From Anaerolineae bacterium (GTDB lineage: Bacteria > Chloroflexota > Anaerolineae > UBA4142 > SHND01), in contig JAJTXZ010000001.1 in assembly GCA_021463195.1 (NCBI GenBank), positions 62,001-126,000 of the forward strand: a stretch of DNA of 64,000 nt, written 5' to 3'. Position numbers and translations under genes: made by a program. This document shows, one piece after another, positions 43,678 to 52,205 of this stretch; positions within the stretch are counted from its first letter, which is position 1; each line of letters begins with the position of its first letter. The notes under the pieces are model-generated. The model was not told where the DNA came from and did not search any database. It saw nothing but the letters and a program-made list of their open reading frames with translations.

Positions 43678-43713
43678 AAATTCCGCAAGCGCCAAGCTGG
43701 CGGAATTTTTTAT
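43677..43713. terminator. Bidirectional terminator between hemW and the prenyl synthase gene
   Basis: AAAATTCCGC (to 43686) pairs with GCGGAATTTT (from 43700), with an inner AGC/GCT helix, then TTTATTTTTC. Both convergent genes end beside it. Confidence 0.75.
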
Positions 43714-44720
43714 TTTTCACGATAAACCAGTTGCGCAACCAGCGCGCGTAAACGCGCGCTGGCGTCATTTTCCAGCCGCGTCGCGGCGAGCGCGGCGCGC
43801 GCGCGTTCGGCGTATATTTCAGCTTGCCGCGCGGCGTCCGCGCGCGCGCCGCTTGCGTTCAAAATTTGTTCGACGCGCGCGAGGTCCGATTCTTGCCAAA
43901 TGGCTTGCGCGTACAAGGCGCGCAATTCCGCGCCCGCGGCGCTTTGCATCGCCGCCAACACGGGATACGATTTTTTGCGGCTCAATAAATCGGTGCGCGT
44001 CGGTTTGCCGGTGCGCGCGGGGTCGCCCCACAAGCCCAATACATCGTCCGCAATCTGAAACGCGATGCCCAAATTTTCGCCATAGGCGGCGAACGCGTGG
44101 ATTATTTCAAGTTCGGTGGACGCGACGCGCGCGCCCATTTCACATGCGGCGGCGAGCAGCGCAGCGGTTTTGCCGCGCGCCATATTCAGATAATGTTCCA
44201 CCGTCACGCTCTCGACGCGTTCAAATCCAATATCGAGATATTGACCCTGCGTCAGCTTGAGCGTCGCCGCGTTAAAGACGGCGAGGATTTCGATAAAACG
44301 CGCGGCGTCAATCTGTTGCGCCAAGCGTCCCAGCGCTAGATGCGCCAAGCCAAACATGGCGTCGCCCGCGTTAATGCCTTGCGCCAAACCCCAAATTTTC
44401 CAAACGGTCGCGCGGCCGCGCCGTTCGGCGCTATTGTCTTGAATGTCGTCGTGAATGAGCGAAAAATTGTGTATCAATTCAATCGCCGCGGCGGCGGGCA
44501 GCGCGGCGCGCCAATCCCCCCCCCCTGCCTCGCAGGTCCACAAACAGAGCAGCGGTCGAATGCGTTTGCCCGTGTCGGCGCGCGCGCGTTTGCCTTGCGC
44601 GTCAGTCCAACCGAGATGATAACGGAACATGTTAAAAAATTCCGCATAAGGCGCTTGCGCGGGTTGCAACGTCGCGTGTAATTCTTGTTCGAGCGCGTTG
44701 AGATAAACTTTGTTAGCCAT
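43710..44720 (-). CDS. Polyprenyl diphosphate synthase (short/medium chain)
   Basis: Head-to-tail condensation of isopentenyl diphosphate with allylic diphosphates. The 336-residue protein has the first aspartate-rich motif IHDDIQD (Asp91, Asp92, Asp95) and the second as FQIADDVLGLWGD, which is looser than the usual DDxxD. KRIRPLL and the GKT/KP segments bind the diphosphates. Residues before the first motif (F and S near 86-87) do not let me choose between farnesyl and geranylgeranyl products. It is followed at 44777 by IPP isomerase on the same strand, upstream in transcription, an isoprenoid pair. Confidence 0.92.
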   Translation of the reverse strand: MANKVYLNALEQELHATLQPAQAPYAEFFNMFRYHLGWTDAQGKRARADTGKRIRPLLCLWTCEAGGGDWRAALPAAAAIELIHNFSLIHDDIQDNSAERRGRATVWKIWGLAQGINAGDAMFGLAHLALGRLAQQIDAARFIEILAVFNAATLKLTQGQYLDIGFERVESVTVEHYLNMARGKTAALLAAACEMGARVASTELEIIHAFAAYGENLGIAFQIADDVLGLWGDPARTGKPTRTDLLSRKKSYPVLAAMQSAAGAELRALYAQAIWQESDLARVEQILNASGARADAARQAEIYAERARAALAATRLENDASARLRALVAQLVYREK

Positions 44721-44776
44721 AAGCGGACGCGTCTATGACGCGCAAAAAAAGTCACGCGGCGCGGCGTTGCGCGCGG

Positions 44777-45811
44777 TTAGATTTTGACGAGCTGTGGTGT
44801 GTCGCGCAGCGTATCAAGATTCGGCGCGCCGACGCCGAACATTGCCACGCGCAGTTGCGCGTGCAGCGCGTGAATGCCTTCGGTCGTGGCTTGGGCGGAA
44901 AGATTGGCGAGCCGCAAAAATGGCGATGCGAGCCCGACGAGGGTCGCGCCGAGCGCGATACATTTGGCGACCTCGATGCCGTTGCGAATGCCGCCGCTGG
45001 CAAAGATGGGCAGGTTAGGCGCGGCTTGATGCGTTTCAAGTAGACTGGTCGCGGTCGGAATGCCCCAATCCCAAAATGTTTCCGCAAGGTTTTGCGATTC
45101 CGCATTGGGCGCGCGCCGCGCCTCAACGGCTGCCCACGAGGTCCCGCCCGCGCCCGCGACATCAATCGCGCTGACGCCCGCGTCGCGCAATCGGCGCGCG
45201 GTATTGGCGGAAATGCCAAAGCCCACTTCTTTGACGATGACCGGTTTTTCCAATACGCGACAGACGTTTTCGATTTTTTGCAGCAAGCCGCGCCAATCGG
45301 TATTGCCGTGCGCCTGAACCGCTTCCTGAATCGGATTGAGATGCAAAATCAACGCGTCGGCATCCACCATCTCGACGGCGCGACGACATTCATCAACCCC
45401 ATAACCATAGTTCAACTGAATCGCGCCGAGATTGGCAAAGAGTAAAATATCGGGCGCGACCGCGCGCACCTGATAAGTGCGCGCGAGCGTCGGGTCGGCG
45501 ATGGCGGCGCGTTGCGAACCCAAGCCCATGGCGATACCGCATGTCTGCGCGGCGGCAGCGAGATTGCGATTGATGCGTTCCGCTTCCGCCGCGCCGCCGG
45601 TCATGGACGAGACCAATAACGGCGCGCGTAACGTTTTGCCAAAACAGGTCACGGCGGTGTCCACCGCGGCGAGATCGAGTTCGGGCAATGCCTGATGCGT
45701 AAAGCGAAATGCTTCCAAGCCGGAACGGACCGTCAAAAATTGCACATCTTCTTGAATGTTAATGCGGAGATGTTCCAGTTTGCGATTGCTAACAATAGTT
45801 TCGTCGGACAT
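44777..45811 (-). CDS. fni: Isopentenyl-diphosphate delta-isomerase, type 2 (FMN-dependent)
   Basis: Interconverts IPP and DMAPP using reduced FMN. The 344-residue protein has RKLEHLRI at the start, the FMN-binding [16 protein letters not shown] and MGLGSQR, the catalytic region [10 protein letters not shown] with GNTDWRG, and [25 protein letters not shown] for FMN phosphate. ATG 45811 follows a TATAAT box at 45833-45828. It supplies DMAPP to the polyprenyl synthase gene that follows 56 bp later. Confidence 0.95.
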   Translation of the reverse strand: MSDETIVSNRKLEHLRINIQEDVQFLTVRSGLEAFRFTHQALPELDLAAVDTAVTCFGKTLRAPLLVSSMTGGAAEAERINRNLAAAAQTCGIAMGLGSQRAAIADPTLARTYQVRAVAPDILLFANLGAIQLNYGYGVDECRRAVEMVDADALILHLNPIQEAVQAHGNTDWRGLLQKIENVCRVLEKPVIVKEVGFGISANTARRLRDAGVSAIDVAGAGGTSWAAVEARRAPNAESQNLAETFWDWGIPTATSLLETHQAAPNLPIFASGGIRNGIEVAKCIALGATLVGLASPFLRLANLSAQATTEGIHALHAQLRVAMFGVGAPNLDTLRDTPQLVKI

Positions 45812-45827
45812 GGCTGATTTGCAATGG

Positions 45828-45833
45828 ATTATA
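45828..45833 (-). promoter_or_regulatory. -10 box of fni
   Basis: Minus-strand TATAAT at 45833-45828, preceded by GC. It is 16 bp before the ATG; no clear -35 and no ribosome site. Confidence 0.45.
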
Positions 45834-45930
45834 GCATAATGGCTTGCGCGGCTTGAATGGGTGCGCGATTTTGCGCGCGCAACTTGCGCGGGCGCGCGGT
45901 GTTTTTGTTAAAAGCGCAGGCGGATGACTT

Positions 45931-45959
45931 TTGACGCTCGCGGGCATCCTGCATATACT
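45931..45959 (+). promoter_or_regulatory. Promoter of the acyl carrier protein gene
   Basis: TTGACG (45931-45936), 17-bp spacer, TATACT (45954-45959). CGGAGGAAAT precedes ATG 46002. Confidence 0.7.
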
Positions 45960-46001
45960 TGCGTGACATTGAAATCCATTTCATTCTAGGCGGAGGAAAT
46001 T

Positions 46002-46277
46002 ATGGCAAGCGATACGAGTGCGATGACGGACGCCGAAATTCAGGCGCAAGTCGTTTCAATTGTGGCGGACAAGTTGGGTGTGGACGAAGCGAAAGTGGTG
46101 CCGGAAGCGCGTTTTCGTGAAGACTTGGAAGCCGATTCGCTCGATTTGGTCGAGTTGATTATGGAGTTTGAAGAAAAATTCGGCGGCAATATTTCGGACG
46201 AAGAGGCGCAAAAAATCACGACGGTGGGCGAAGCGATCGCCTTTTTGGAAGCGCAGCATAAAGCCAAACAGGGTTGA
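46002..46277 (+). CDS. acpP: Acyl carrier protein
   Basis: Carries growing acyl chains on a 4'-phosphopantetheine arm. The 91-residue acidic protein has the attachment site DSLDLVE with Ser46 and the helix II/III residues of type II ACPs (LIMEFEEKFGGNISDEEAQK). The N-terminal extension (MASDTSAMTD) is slightly longer than usual. It is a single gene with promoter, strong ribosome site and terminator-like hairpin; no fab genes are adjacent. Confidence 0.95.
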   Translation: MASDTSAMTDAEIQAQVVSIVADKLGVDEAKVVPEARFREDLEADSLDLVELIMEFEEKFGGNISDEEAQKITTVGEAIAFLEAQHKAKQG

Positions 46278-46323
46278 TTGGTTGGCTCCCGTTTTGGGAA
46301 CGCGACTCGAAATATATTTTTCG

Positions 46324-46358
46324 ACATTAGCCCCGCGCGCAGCGGGGCTAATGTTGTT
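46324..46358 (+). terminator. Hairpin after acpP
   Basis: ACATTAGCCCCGC (46324-46336), 5-base loop, GCGGGGCTAATGT (46342-46354), then TGTTTG. The stem is perfect, but the T-run is weak. Confidence 0.6.
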
Positions 46359-46493
46359 TGTGGGCGCACGCAACGCAAAACGCGCGCGGCGGAAAGGGAC
46401 TGGAAATGGATGCGCGTGGGTTAGACCGCTTGGCGAGAAAAATATTTGGACCGATTGGCGCGCGCGCGACGCGGCGCGCGCGGGGGCGCCGCC

Positions 46494-46985
46494 ATGATTC
46501 CGCAACATGTATTTGACGCGTGGCGCGCGGACTTGGACGCGCGCGAACCGCGCGCGCTGGAATTGGCGTATGCGTTAGAGTTGACGCTGCCGCGCGAGAA
46601 CGAGGCAAACGCGCGTTGGGGCGAGCTGGCGCAGGCGGAAAACGCCGCGGCGCTCGTTTCGGAGGATGCGCGCGCTTTGATGCAATTTGCGTACGAACGC
46701 TATGACGCATTCCGCGTGGGAAATTTTACGCCGGTGGAATTGGGCAATCCGAATATTTTCGCGTTCGAGCGCGCGTGCGCGGGCGAGCGGCTGTTGGTGG
46801 TGAATAATTTGGCGCGTGTGTTGCAGCCCGCCAAACTGACCGTGTATGCGGATCGCGCGGGCTGGGATATTTTGAATCGCGTTGAATTTGTTTTTCCGCC
46901 GCGCGCGCAGTTGGACGCGTATGAATTTTTGTGGCTGTTGTTGACGGACGAGGACGAGACGCAAGCCGCGACGCGGCTGCCGTGA
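46494..46985 (+). CDS. Small protein resembling the C-terminal beta-domain of alpha-amylase family enzymes
   Basis: A 163-residue protein from ATG 46494. Residues about 70-160 (AYERYDAFRVGNFTPVEL, IFAFERACAGERLLVVNNLA, YEFLWLLL) resemble the C-terminal beta-sandwich of glycoside hydrolase family 13 enzymes such as trehalose synthase or amylase, in which NPNIFAFER-like strands and a final aromatic-Leu-Trp strand are typical. There is no catalytic barrel in the window. The N-terminal 65 residues are Ala/Glu-rich and match nothing I recognise. It may be a stand-alone module or a relic. It converges on the LCP gene, with 7 bp between stops. Confidence 0.6.
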   Translation: MIPQHVFDAWRADLDAREPRALELAYALELTLPRENEANARWGELAQAENAAALVSEDARALMQFAYERYDAFRVGNFTPVELGNPNIFAFERACAGERLLVVNNLARVLQPAKLTVYADRAGWDILNRVEFVFPPRAQLDAYEFLWLLLTDEDETQAATRLP

Positions 46986-46992
46986 CCGAGTT

Positions 46993-48342
46993 TTATTCGA
47001 GCGGCGGCGTCCAATCGCTGCCGAGGATGATACGAATATCCGAGTCAGATTGCGCGGTGGGATTTTGGCGAATGTTAGACGGGTCAATGTTGAAACGCTG
47101 TTGAATCCATTCGGCGGTGGCGGGTTTGTCGGCGAGATTCACCAAAATCGTTTTGGCGTAATCGCGGCGTTCGGTGTTGCCGATTTGAATAACGTTCAAG
47201 CCGTGACTTTTGAGATAACGCGATGCCATTGCCGCTAAACCGTCTTTGGCGGTGCCGTTCAAGATGACGATGCGCGCGGCTTCGGCTTTGAGCGGATTAA
47301 TGGTCGCGCCACTGCCGCCATTTTGCGGCGGCGCGAATAATTCCGCGATGAGCGCGCCGATTTTTTCGCGGTCGGGCCACAAAACATCTGCGCCGGTGTT
47401 TAATTTGATTTCGTAGGCGAGATTTAAATCAATCGAGCGCGTTTTGATATTGTCGGGACGCACTTGCGCGGCGATGGGCGCGAGCGCGAGTATTTGATCG
47501 GGCGTCATGTCGGTTTCAATTGTATCGCGCAGCTGCTGCAATAATTGCGGCGCTTGGGCGAGCGCGTTAATCTTGAGCGCTTTGTCGCGCGCCGCCATGA
47601 TGACTTGCATTTGGCGTTGGGAGCGACCGAAATCGCTGTCGGTGTGGCGCGTGCGCGCGTATTTCAACGCGAGGTCGCCGTCCATGTGCTGCATGCCCGC
47701 GGGAATTTGCAGGCGCATTACGCCATAATCTTCGGTGGGATATTCGGGGTCGTCAATCGCTTGCGGCACGTTGATGTCAATGCCGCCGAGCGCGTCAATA
47801 ATTTTGCGAAAGCCGTCAAAGTCAATGAGGACGTAATAATGAATCGGAATCGCGAAATTGTATTCGATGGTTTTTTTGGCGAGCGCGGGCCCTCCGCCCG
47901 GATAATTGGTTTGGTCGCCATAAAAGTTGGCGGTGTTGATGCGATTTTCGCCCGCGCCGGGCGCGGGAATCGGCACATATAAATCGCGCGGAATGGTCAG
48001 CATCGCAGCGCTTTTGGTTTTGGGGTCGAGCGTCGCCACAATCATGGTGTCGGTGCGCCATGGCCCATGTTCGCCTTCGCGGCGGTCAATGCCCAACAAG
48101 AGAACGTTGACGCGTTCACCTTCCGCGACTTTGGGGGCAGGCGCCAGCGTTGGCACGGCGGCTTGCGGCTGCGTCGAAAAATCGGCGACGATATTGCTGA
48201 TGTTGGGGAGCGCGGCGGAAGCGGTGTATGAGCGCACGGTATCAAAGAAATAGTATCCCGCGCCAATGCCGCCGCAGACGAGCATGGTAAATAACATGCC
48301 GCCCAAAAGCCATACGAAAAATTGAGTGGTCTTGCGTTGCAT
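46993..48342 (-). CDS. LytR-CpsA-Psr (LCP) family glycan ligase with LytR_C domain
   Basis: Attaches undecaprenyl-linked glycans to peptidoglycan or another surface acceptor. The 449-residue protein has one N-terminal helix (about 8-30), an LCP catalytic domain (about 75-270: LLLGIDRREG, RTDTMIVATLDPKTKSAAML, IPRDLYVPIP, YARTRHTDSDFGRSQRQ, with the conserved arginines and aspartates that bind the polyprenyl diphosphate) and a LytR_C domain (about 350-440: ARIVILNGTAKDGLAAMASRYL). ATG 48342 (MQRKTTQFF) was chosen over the frame start at 48459. It fits the glycan operons in the window. Confidence 0.93.
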   Translation of the reverse strand: MQRKTTQFFVWLLGGMLFTMLVCGGIGAGYYFFDTVRSYTASAALPNISNIVADFSTQPQAAVPTLAPAPKVAEGERVNVLLLGIDRREGEHGPWRTDTMIVATLDPKTKSAAMLTIPRDLYVPIPAPGAGENRINTANFYGDQTNYPGGGPALAKKTIEYNFAIPIHYYVLIDFDGFRKIIDALGGIDINVPQAIDDPEYPTEDYGVMRLQIPAGMQHMDGDLALKYARTRHTDSDFGRSQRQMQVIMAARDKALKINALAQAPQLLQQLRDTIETDMTPDQILALAPIAAQVRPDNIKTRSIDLNLAYEIKLNTGADVLWPDREKIGALIAELFAPPQNGGSGATINPLKAEAARIVILNGTAKDGLAAMASRYLKSHGLNVIQIGNTERRDYAKTILVNLADKPATAEWIQQRFNIDPSNIRQNPTAQSDSDIRIILGSDWTPPLE

Positions 48343-48414
48343 AAGTAAAACGGAATGAATCGGAAAGCGCTTGGCGCATGACCACGCTAGATGGGATGCG
48401 GCAACCGATTTGTT

Positions 48415-48420
48415 ATTATA
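48415..48420 (-). promoter_or_regulatory. -10 box upstream of the LCP gene
   Basis: Minus-strand TATAAT at 48420-48415. The -35 is weak. The leader would be about 65 nt without a clear ribosome site. Confidence 0.35.
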
Positions 48421-48511
48421 GCGCCGCTTGACGGCAGACAACGAATAGACGTTTGTCAATGTAAAATTGTTTCAAGCCACGCGGCGGAATTTACGTTGCG
48501 TTTTGAATGTG

Positions 48512-48520
48512 TGCTAGAAT
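48512..48520 (+). promoter_or_regulatory. Extended -10 promoter of the antiporter-like gene
   Basis: TGCTAGAAT at 48512-48520 (TGn plus TAGAAT), 9 bp before ATG 48530, no ribosome site. Confidence 0.5.
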
Positions 48521-48529
48521 CTTGCTTCC

Positions 48530-50155
48530 ATGAGCGTTCTGCTTGCGCTGCTTCCAGTTTTGTGTTTGTTCGGCGGGGCGTTGTTGTATCTCTTGCCGCT
48601 GCCGCTTATTTCCCGTTACCGCAATGGCATTCCGCTGCTGGCGCTCGGATTGAGCGCGGTAGCATTGACGTTTTTGGCGCGCGCGTCCACTGCGCCGATT
48701 GATTTGTTTGAATCGAGCGCGATGCTGCCAGAGCTAACGCTGACGCTGCAATGGAATGGCGCGGCGCTGCCGTTTGGCTTGTGTTTATTGGCAATGATGG
48801 CCGCGCGCGTTTTGATGGCGCACGCTCAAGATACGCGCGCGTTCCTGATTGGTTTGTTGACAGTCAGCGGCGGCGCGTTGTTATTTTTGGCGGCGGATAA
48901 TTTTACGTCGGTGGCGGCGGCTTGGCTCATTGTCGAGTTCGGTTTGCTGATAGCGCCGGACCCGGACGCGGATTCGCGCGCGCGTGTGACGACGGCGTTT
49001 GCGTGGAATCTGGCAGCCATTGCGCTGTGGTTGAGCGCGGGGATGATTTTGGCGAATCGAAACATTTCGCTGCGCCTGACGGAAATGGAGTTGCAAGGGG
49101 CGGCGGTGCTTTTGGTTTTACTGTCATTGTGGATTCGGAGCGGTTTGTATCCGGCGCACGCGGCGGCGCCGAGCGATGTATCGGGCGCGTCGGTGCGAAT
49201 AGGCATTCCGCTTTTGTTGGGCGGTTACTTGATGACGCGTTTGTTGGTGGCGATGCAAGCCAGCATGGCATTCGCGAACGAATTCATGATTTTGGCGGCG
49301 TTGGCAATCGGCGCGAGCGCGTTGGTGACGGCGGGACAATGGCATAGCGGAAACGCGTTTATTTGGATGCTGCGCGCGTTTGGCGCGAGCTTGTTGTTAG
49401 CGCCCTTTATTGGCAGGACGCCGGAACTTGTGTCGGCGAGTGTATGGCTCACGCTCGCCGCGTTCATGTTGGCAGTGTGGACGAGTATTGCGTGGTTATG
49501 GCGTGGCGAATTGGCGCGCTTGCGTTTGACGATGTTGGTGTGGCTTGTGCCGCTATTTGTGGCGGCGGCGCTGCCGCTGTCGCCCGCGTTCTTGGGGCGC
49601 GTGGTTCTATTGAATGGCGCGCACACGATGGGCGTGGCGTGGTGGCTGCTGTTGGTCGTCTGCGCGGCGTTGTATTTGATTCCGATTTGGCGCGAAATTT
49701 TGGCGAGCCGCGATATTGCGCCCAAACCGCCGACGCGGTTCGAATACGCGGCGTTAGGCATGGCGTTGCTACCCGCGTTGTTAATCTTGGTCGCGCCGAA
49801 TTTTTTCATGGCGCCGTTTGGCGCGGCGGCGCAAACCGGCGCGAGCGTGCCAGTCAACTTGTTATTGAAACCGGTCGGCGTAACGGGATTGGCGTTTATT
49901 GTCGCGGGTTTGATTGTGCCGCTGTTGACTTGGTTTGAATTAGCGCGCCAGCGCGCGCTGCGCGCCGCGATTTTGCCGCAAGCGCTGACCGAATTTTTAG
50001 ATTTGAGCGTTGTCGGCAAGGGCTTGGTTCGGATATATCATTTTTTGCGCGCGCTTGTGCTGTCGAGTTTGGCGCTACTGGAACAGCCGCCGATTGCATG
50101 GCTTTTCTTTTTGGCGATTTGGGCGGCGGTGTGGATTGGCGGGCTAGCGCGCTAG
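48530..50155 (+). CDS. Divergent proton-antiporter-like membrane protein (NuoL/M/N or MrpA/D superfamily)
   Basis: A 541-residue protein with about 14 hydrophobic helices. Two stretches recall the antiporter-type subunits of complex I and Mrp: LLFLAADNFTSVAAAWLIVE, with a membrane Glu near residue 137, and SLWIRSGLYPAHAAAPSDVSG followed by LLLGGYLMTRL, equivalent to the PFHxWLPDAHxxAPxxVS/KxGxYLLxR block. The Lys usual in that block is Arg here. It stands alone, with no other complex I or Mrp genes nearby. Ion translocation is therefore possible but unproven. It is preceded by an extended -10 box 9 bp from the ATG. Confidence 0.65.
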   Translation: MSVLLALLPVLCLFGGALLYLLPLPLISRYRNGIPLLALGLSAVALTFLARASTAPIDLFESSAMLPELTLTLQWNGAALPFGLCLLAMMAARVLMAHAQDTRAFLIGLLTVSGGALLFLAADNFTSVAAAWLIVEFGLLIAPDPDADSRARVTTAFAWNLAAIALWLSAGMILANRNISLRLTEMELQGAAVLLVLLSLWIRSGLYPAHAAAPSDVSGASVRIGIPLLLGGYLMTRLLVAMQASMAFANEFMILAALAIGASALVTAGQWHSGNAFIWMLRAFGASLLLAPFIGRTPELVSASVWLTLAAFMLAVWTSIAWLWRGELARLRLTMLVWLVPLFVAAALPLSPAFLGRVVLLNGAHTMGVAWWLLLVVCAALYLIPIWREILASRDIAPKPPTRFEYAALGMALLPALLILVAPNFFMAPFGAAAQTGASVPVNLLLKPVGVTGLAFIVAGLIVPLLTWFELARQRALRAAILPQALTEFLDLSVVGKGLVRIYHFLRALVLSSLALLEQPPIAWLFFLAIWAAVWIGGLAR

Positions 50156-50171
50156 TCGCTTTATACATCCC

Positions 50172-50211
50172 AAAGCGCAAAGGGTTTACGTCCTTTGCGC
50201 TTTTTCTTTTT
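50172..50211 (+). terminator. Rho-independent terminator after the antiporter-like gene
   Basis: AAAGCGCAAAGG (50172-50183), 8-base loop, CCTTTGCGCTTT (50192-50203), then TTCTTTTT. Confidence 0.85.
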
Positions 50212-50277
50212 CGGACGCGGAACAAAATAAAAATATTCTGCGTCCATTATTCAAATCTCATTAGAGGAGAAAAGAGA

Positions 50278-51030
50278 ATGAACCGATTTTTTCAAGTTGT
50301 CGGCGTTACGGCGCTCGGCGCGGCAGCATTGCTTGGGATGATAGTATGGTCGGCAAAAACCCCGAGCGTCCAAGCCGCGCCCGCGCAAGCCGATGCCGCG
50401 CCAACACGCGTGATTGTGGTGTCGGGCGCAGGACGCGTGAGCAGCGCGCCGGATCAGGCAAGCATTTCGATTGGCGTTCAAATTACCGCGCCGACTTTGG
50501 CGGAAGCCACGCAGCAAGCGGCGGCGAACATGACCAAATTGCTGGACGCTATCAAGGCGCAGGGCGTTGACCCCAAAGATATCCAAACCAGCATTTACAA
50601 TGTCAATCCTATCACGAACTATAAAGAAGGACAGCCGCCGCAAATTACCGGTTATCAAGTGATGAATGTGGTTAATGTCATGGTCAAAAATTTGGACAAA
50701 GTGGGCAGCGTGCTGGACGCGGGCATGGGCGCGGGCGCGAATTATTTGGGCGGCATTTCATTCAGCATTGCCGACACCAAGACATTAGAGACCAATGCGC
50801 GCGTGTTGGCGGTTCAGGATGCGCAGCAAAAGGCGCAGACGCTCGCGCAAGCGGCAGGCGTTAAATTGGGTCGCGTGCTGTTGATTACTGAAGGCGTGAG
50901 CGTTAGCGCGCCGTCGCCGCTGCCATATGGGCGCGCGATGGCAGCCGATGCCGTTGCGCCCGGTCCGACACAAGCGGGTTCGCTGGAAATTTCCACGAAT
51001 GTTGAAATGCGATTTGAAATCGCGGAATAA
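50278..51030 (+). CDS. SIMPL-domain (DUF541) secreted protein, first of a tandem pair
   Basis: Exported protein of the SIMPL/DUF541 family, whose biochemical role is not settled; some members limit oxidative stress. The 250-residue protein has a signal peptide (about 8-33, ending SVQA) and the DUF541 pattern VSGAGRVSSAPDQASISIGV, LAEATQQAAANMTKLLDAIK, VDPKDIQTSIYNVNPI and a C-terminal VEMRFEIAE. ATG 50278 follows GAGGAG; the open frame upstream overlaps the previous gene and terminator. A paralog follows after 12 bp. Confidence 0.9.
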   Translation: MNRFFQVVGVTALGAAALLGMIVWSAKTPSVQAAPAQADAAPTRVIVVSGAGRVSSAPDQASISIGVQITAPTLAEATQQAAANMTKLLDAIKAQGVDPKDIQTSIYNVNPITNYKEGQPPQITGYQVMNVVNVMVKNLDKVGSVLDAGMGAGANYLGGISFSIADTKTLETNARVLAVQDAQQKAQTLAQAAGVKLGRVLLITEGVSVSAPSPLPYGRAMAADAVAPGPTQAGSLEISTNVEMRFEIAE

Positions 51031-51042
51031 GGAATCGAAACG

Positions 51043-51807
51043 ATGAATGCGCTAAAAAAAATCGCGCTGCCATGGATATTGGCTGGCGGCGCGCTCGCGG
51101 GCATTATGGTTTTAACGCTGTGGACGCAGACTGGCGTCAAGACGGCGCGCGCGCAGAGTCCGACGCCGAACGCGCCGCGCGCGGAAATTGGCGTGTCGGG
51201 AATGGGGCGCGTGTTTGTGACTCCCGATATCGCGCTTGCGTCCATTGGCGTTGATATTACCGCGCCGACGCTTGCCGAAGCGACGAAACAGGCGTCCGAA
51301 CAGATGACGGCGGTACTCGATGCGCTTCGGGCGCAAGGCGTAGCGGCGCAAGATATTCAAACCAGCAGTTACAATGTATATCCGATTACGAATCAACCGA
51401 AAGAAAATGAGACGCCGAAAATCACCGGCTATCATGTGACCAACATTGTCACGATCAAGATTCGCAAGATCGCGAATGTGGCCCAAGTATTGGACGCGGC
51501 GATTGCGGCAGGCGCGAATTCGGTCAACAATGTCATGTTTACGGTGGACAATCCCGCCAAAGCGCAAGACGAAGCGCGTGCGCTAGCGGTGCATGACGCA
51601 ATGGCAAAAGCGCAAACGCTGGCGACAGCTGCCAGAGTCAAAGTTGGCAACGTTACGGTCATTAGCGAATTGTCGGGCAATGTTCAACCGATTTTCAAGA
51701 TGAGGGATTCTTTCGGCGCCGAAGCCGCAGGCGGCGCGGGGCCGGTGGAAGCGGGGCAGAATGAAATTACGGTAACGGTTGAAATGCGTTTTGAAATTAC
51801 GCAATAG
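51043..51807 (+). CDS. SIMPL-domain (DUF541) secreted protein, second of a tandem pair
   Basis: A 254-residue paralog of the preceding gene with the same order of motifs: signal peptide (about 8-35), ISGMGR-type strand (GVSGMGRVFVTPDIALASIG), TKQASEQMTAVLDALRAQGV, QDIQTSSYNVYPI, and a C-terminal VEMRFEITQ. The two differ in the middle and in the variable loop near residue 215, so the duplication is not recent. Co-transcribed; a terminator follows at 51907. Confidence 0.9.
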   Translation: MNALKKIALPWILAGGALAGIMVLTLWTQTGVKTARAQSPTPNAPRAEIGVSGMGRVFVTPDIALASIGVDITAPTLAEATKQASEQMTAVLDALRAQGVAAQDIQTSSYNVYPITNQPKENETPKITGYHVTNIVTIKIRKIANVAQVLDAAIAAGANSVNNVMFTVDNPAKAQDEARALAVHDAMAKAQTLATAARVKVGNVTVISELSGNVQPIFKMRDSFGAEAAGGAGPVEAGQNEITVTVEMRFEITQ

Positions 51808-51838
51808 ATCTCTTGCAAAAGTCCTTTGCCATCGCGTT

Positions 51839-51862
51839 TCCGAAAACCCGAAAGGTCTTGCC
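51839..51862. repeat. Fragment related to the palindromic element
   Basis: TCCGAAAACCCGAAAGGTCT (51839 onwards) resembles the right arm of the 52-bp palindrome (GAAAACCCTTTGGGTCT). It lacks the left arm and is probably a decayed copy. Confidence 0.35.
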
Positions 51863-51906
51863 CCACAAACGAATTAGGAATTTGCTCTAATAACGATTCG
51901 GTTGTC

Positions 51907-51945
51907 AAAAAAAAAAAAAGACGCGCGCAAGCGCGTCTTTTTTTT
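51907..51945. terminator. Strong bidirectional terminator after the SIMPL pair
   Basis: A run of 13 A precedes GACGCGC (to 51926), loop GCAA, then GCGCGTC (51931-51937) and a run of eight T. Confidence 0.9.
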
Positions 51946-51975
51946 GGCGATTAACTACAACTGGGGCCAGTTTGC

Positions 51976-51994
51976 GGATGAATCGAATTCGCTC
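51976..51994. repeat. Third copy of the GAATCGAATTCGC core
   Basis: GGATGAATCGAATTCGCTC matches the terminal repeat of the 13146 and 38191 elements. It is followed by ACAACTAGATTTTT, which shares ACTAGATTTT with the 13141 copy. It lies 17 bp before the second palindromic element. Confidence 0.6.
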
Positions 51995-52010
51995 ACAACT
52001 AGATTTTTTT

Positions 52011-52102
52011 GATGATTACTCGGATTTTCAGACCCAAAGGGTTTTCGAAAACCCTTTGGGTCTGAAAATCCGCCGCGTTTTCGAGAGGTGGGTAATCGCC
52101 AG
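52011..52102. repeat. Palindromic element, copy 2 (52-bp perfect palindrome at 52021-52072)
   Basis: CGGATTTTCAGACCCAAAGG plus GTTTTC (52021-52046) and its exact reverse complement (52047-52072). Compared with copy 1 it differs at arm positions 8 and 16, each compensated in the other arm. Outer TGATTAC and GTAATCG (52013-52019 and 52092-52098) pair. The internal segment GCGTTTTCGAGA is the same. The 51808-52205 gap holds the terminator, these repeats and the nurA promoter. Confidence 0.9.
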
Positions 52103-52117
52103 ATTAGATTTTTTTGA

Positions 52118-52146
52118 TTGACACACATCCTGTCCGCGCATACAAT
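52118..52146 (+). promoter_or_regulatory. Sigma70-like promoter of nurA
   Basis: TTGACA (52118-52123), 17-bp spacer, TACAAT (52141-52146), about 60 bp before ATG 52206. Confidence 0.75.
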
Positions 52147-52205
52147 TAGCACAAAAGTTCTTGCGACGCATGTACAAAGGACGGTAGGGGGGCGAGGAGA
52201 CGGAC

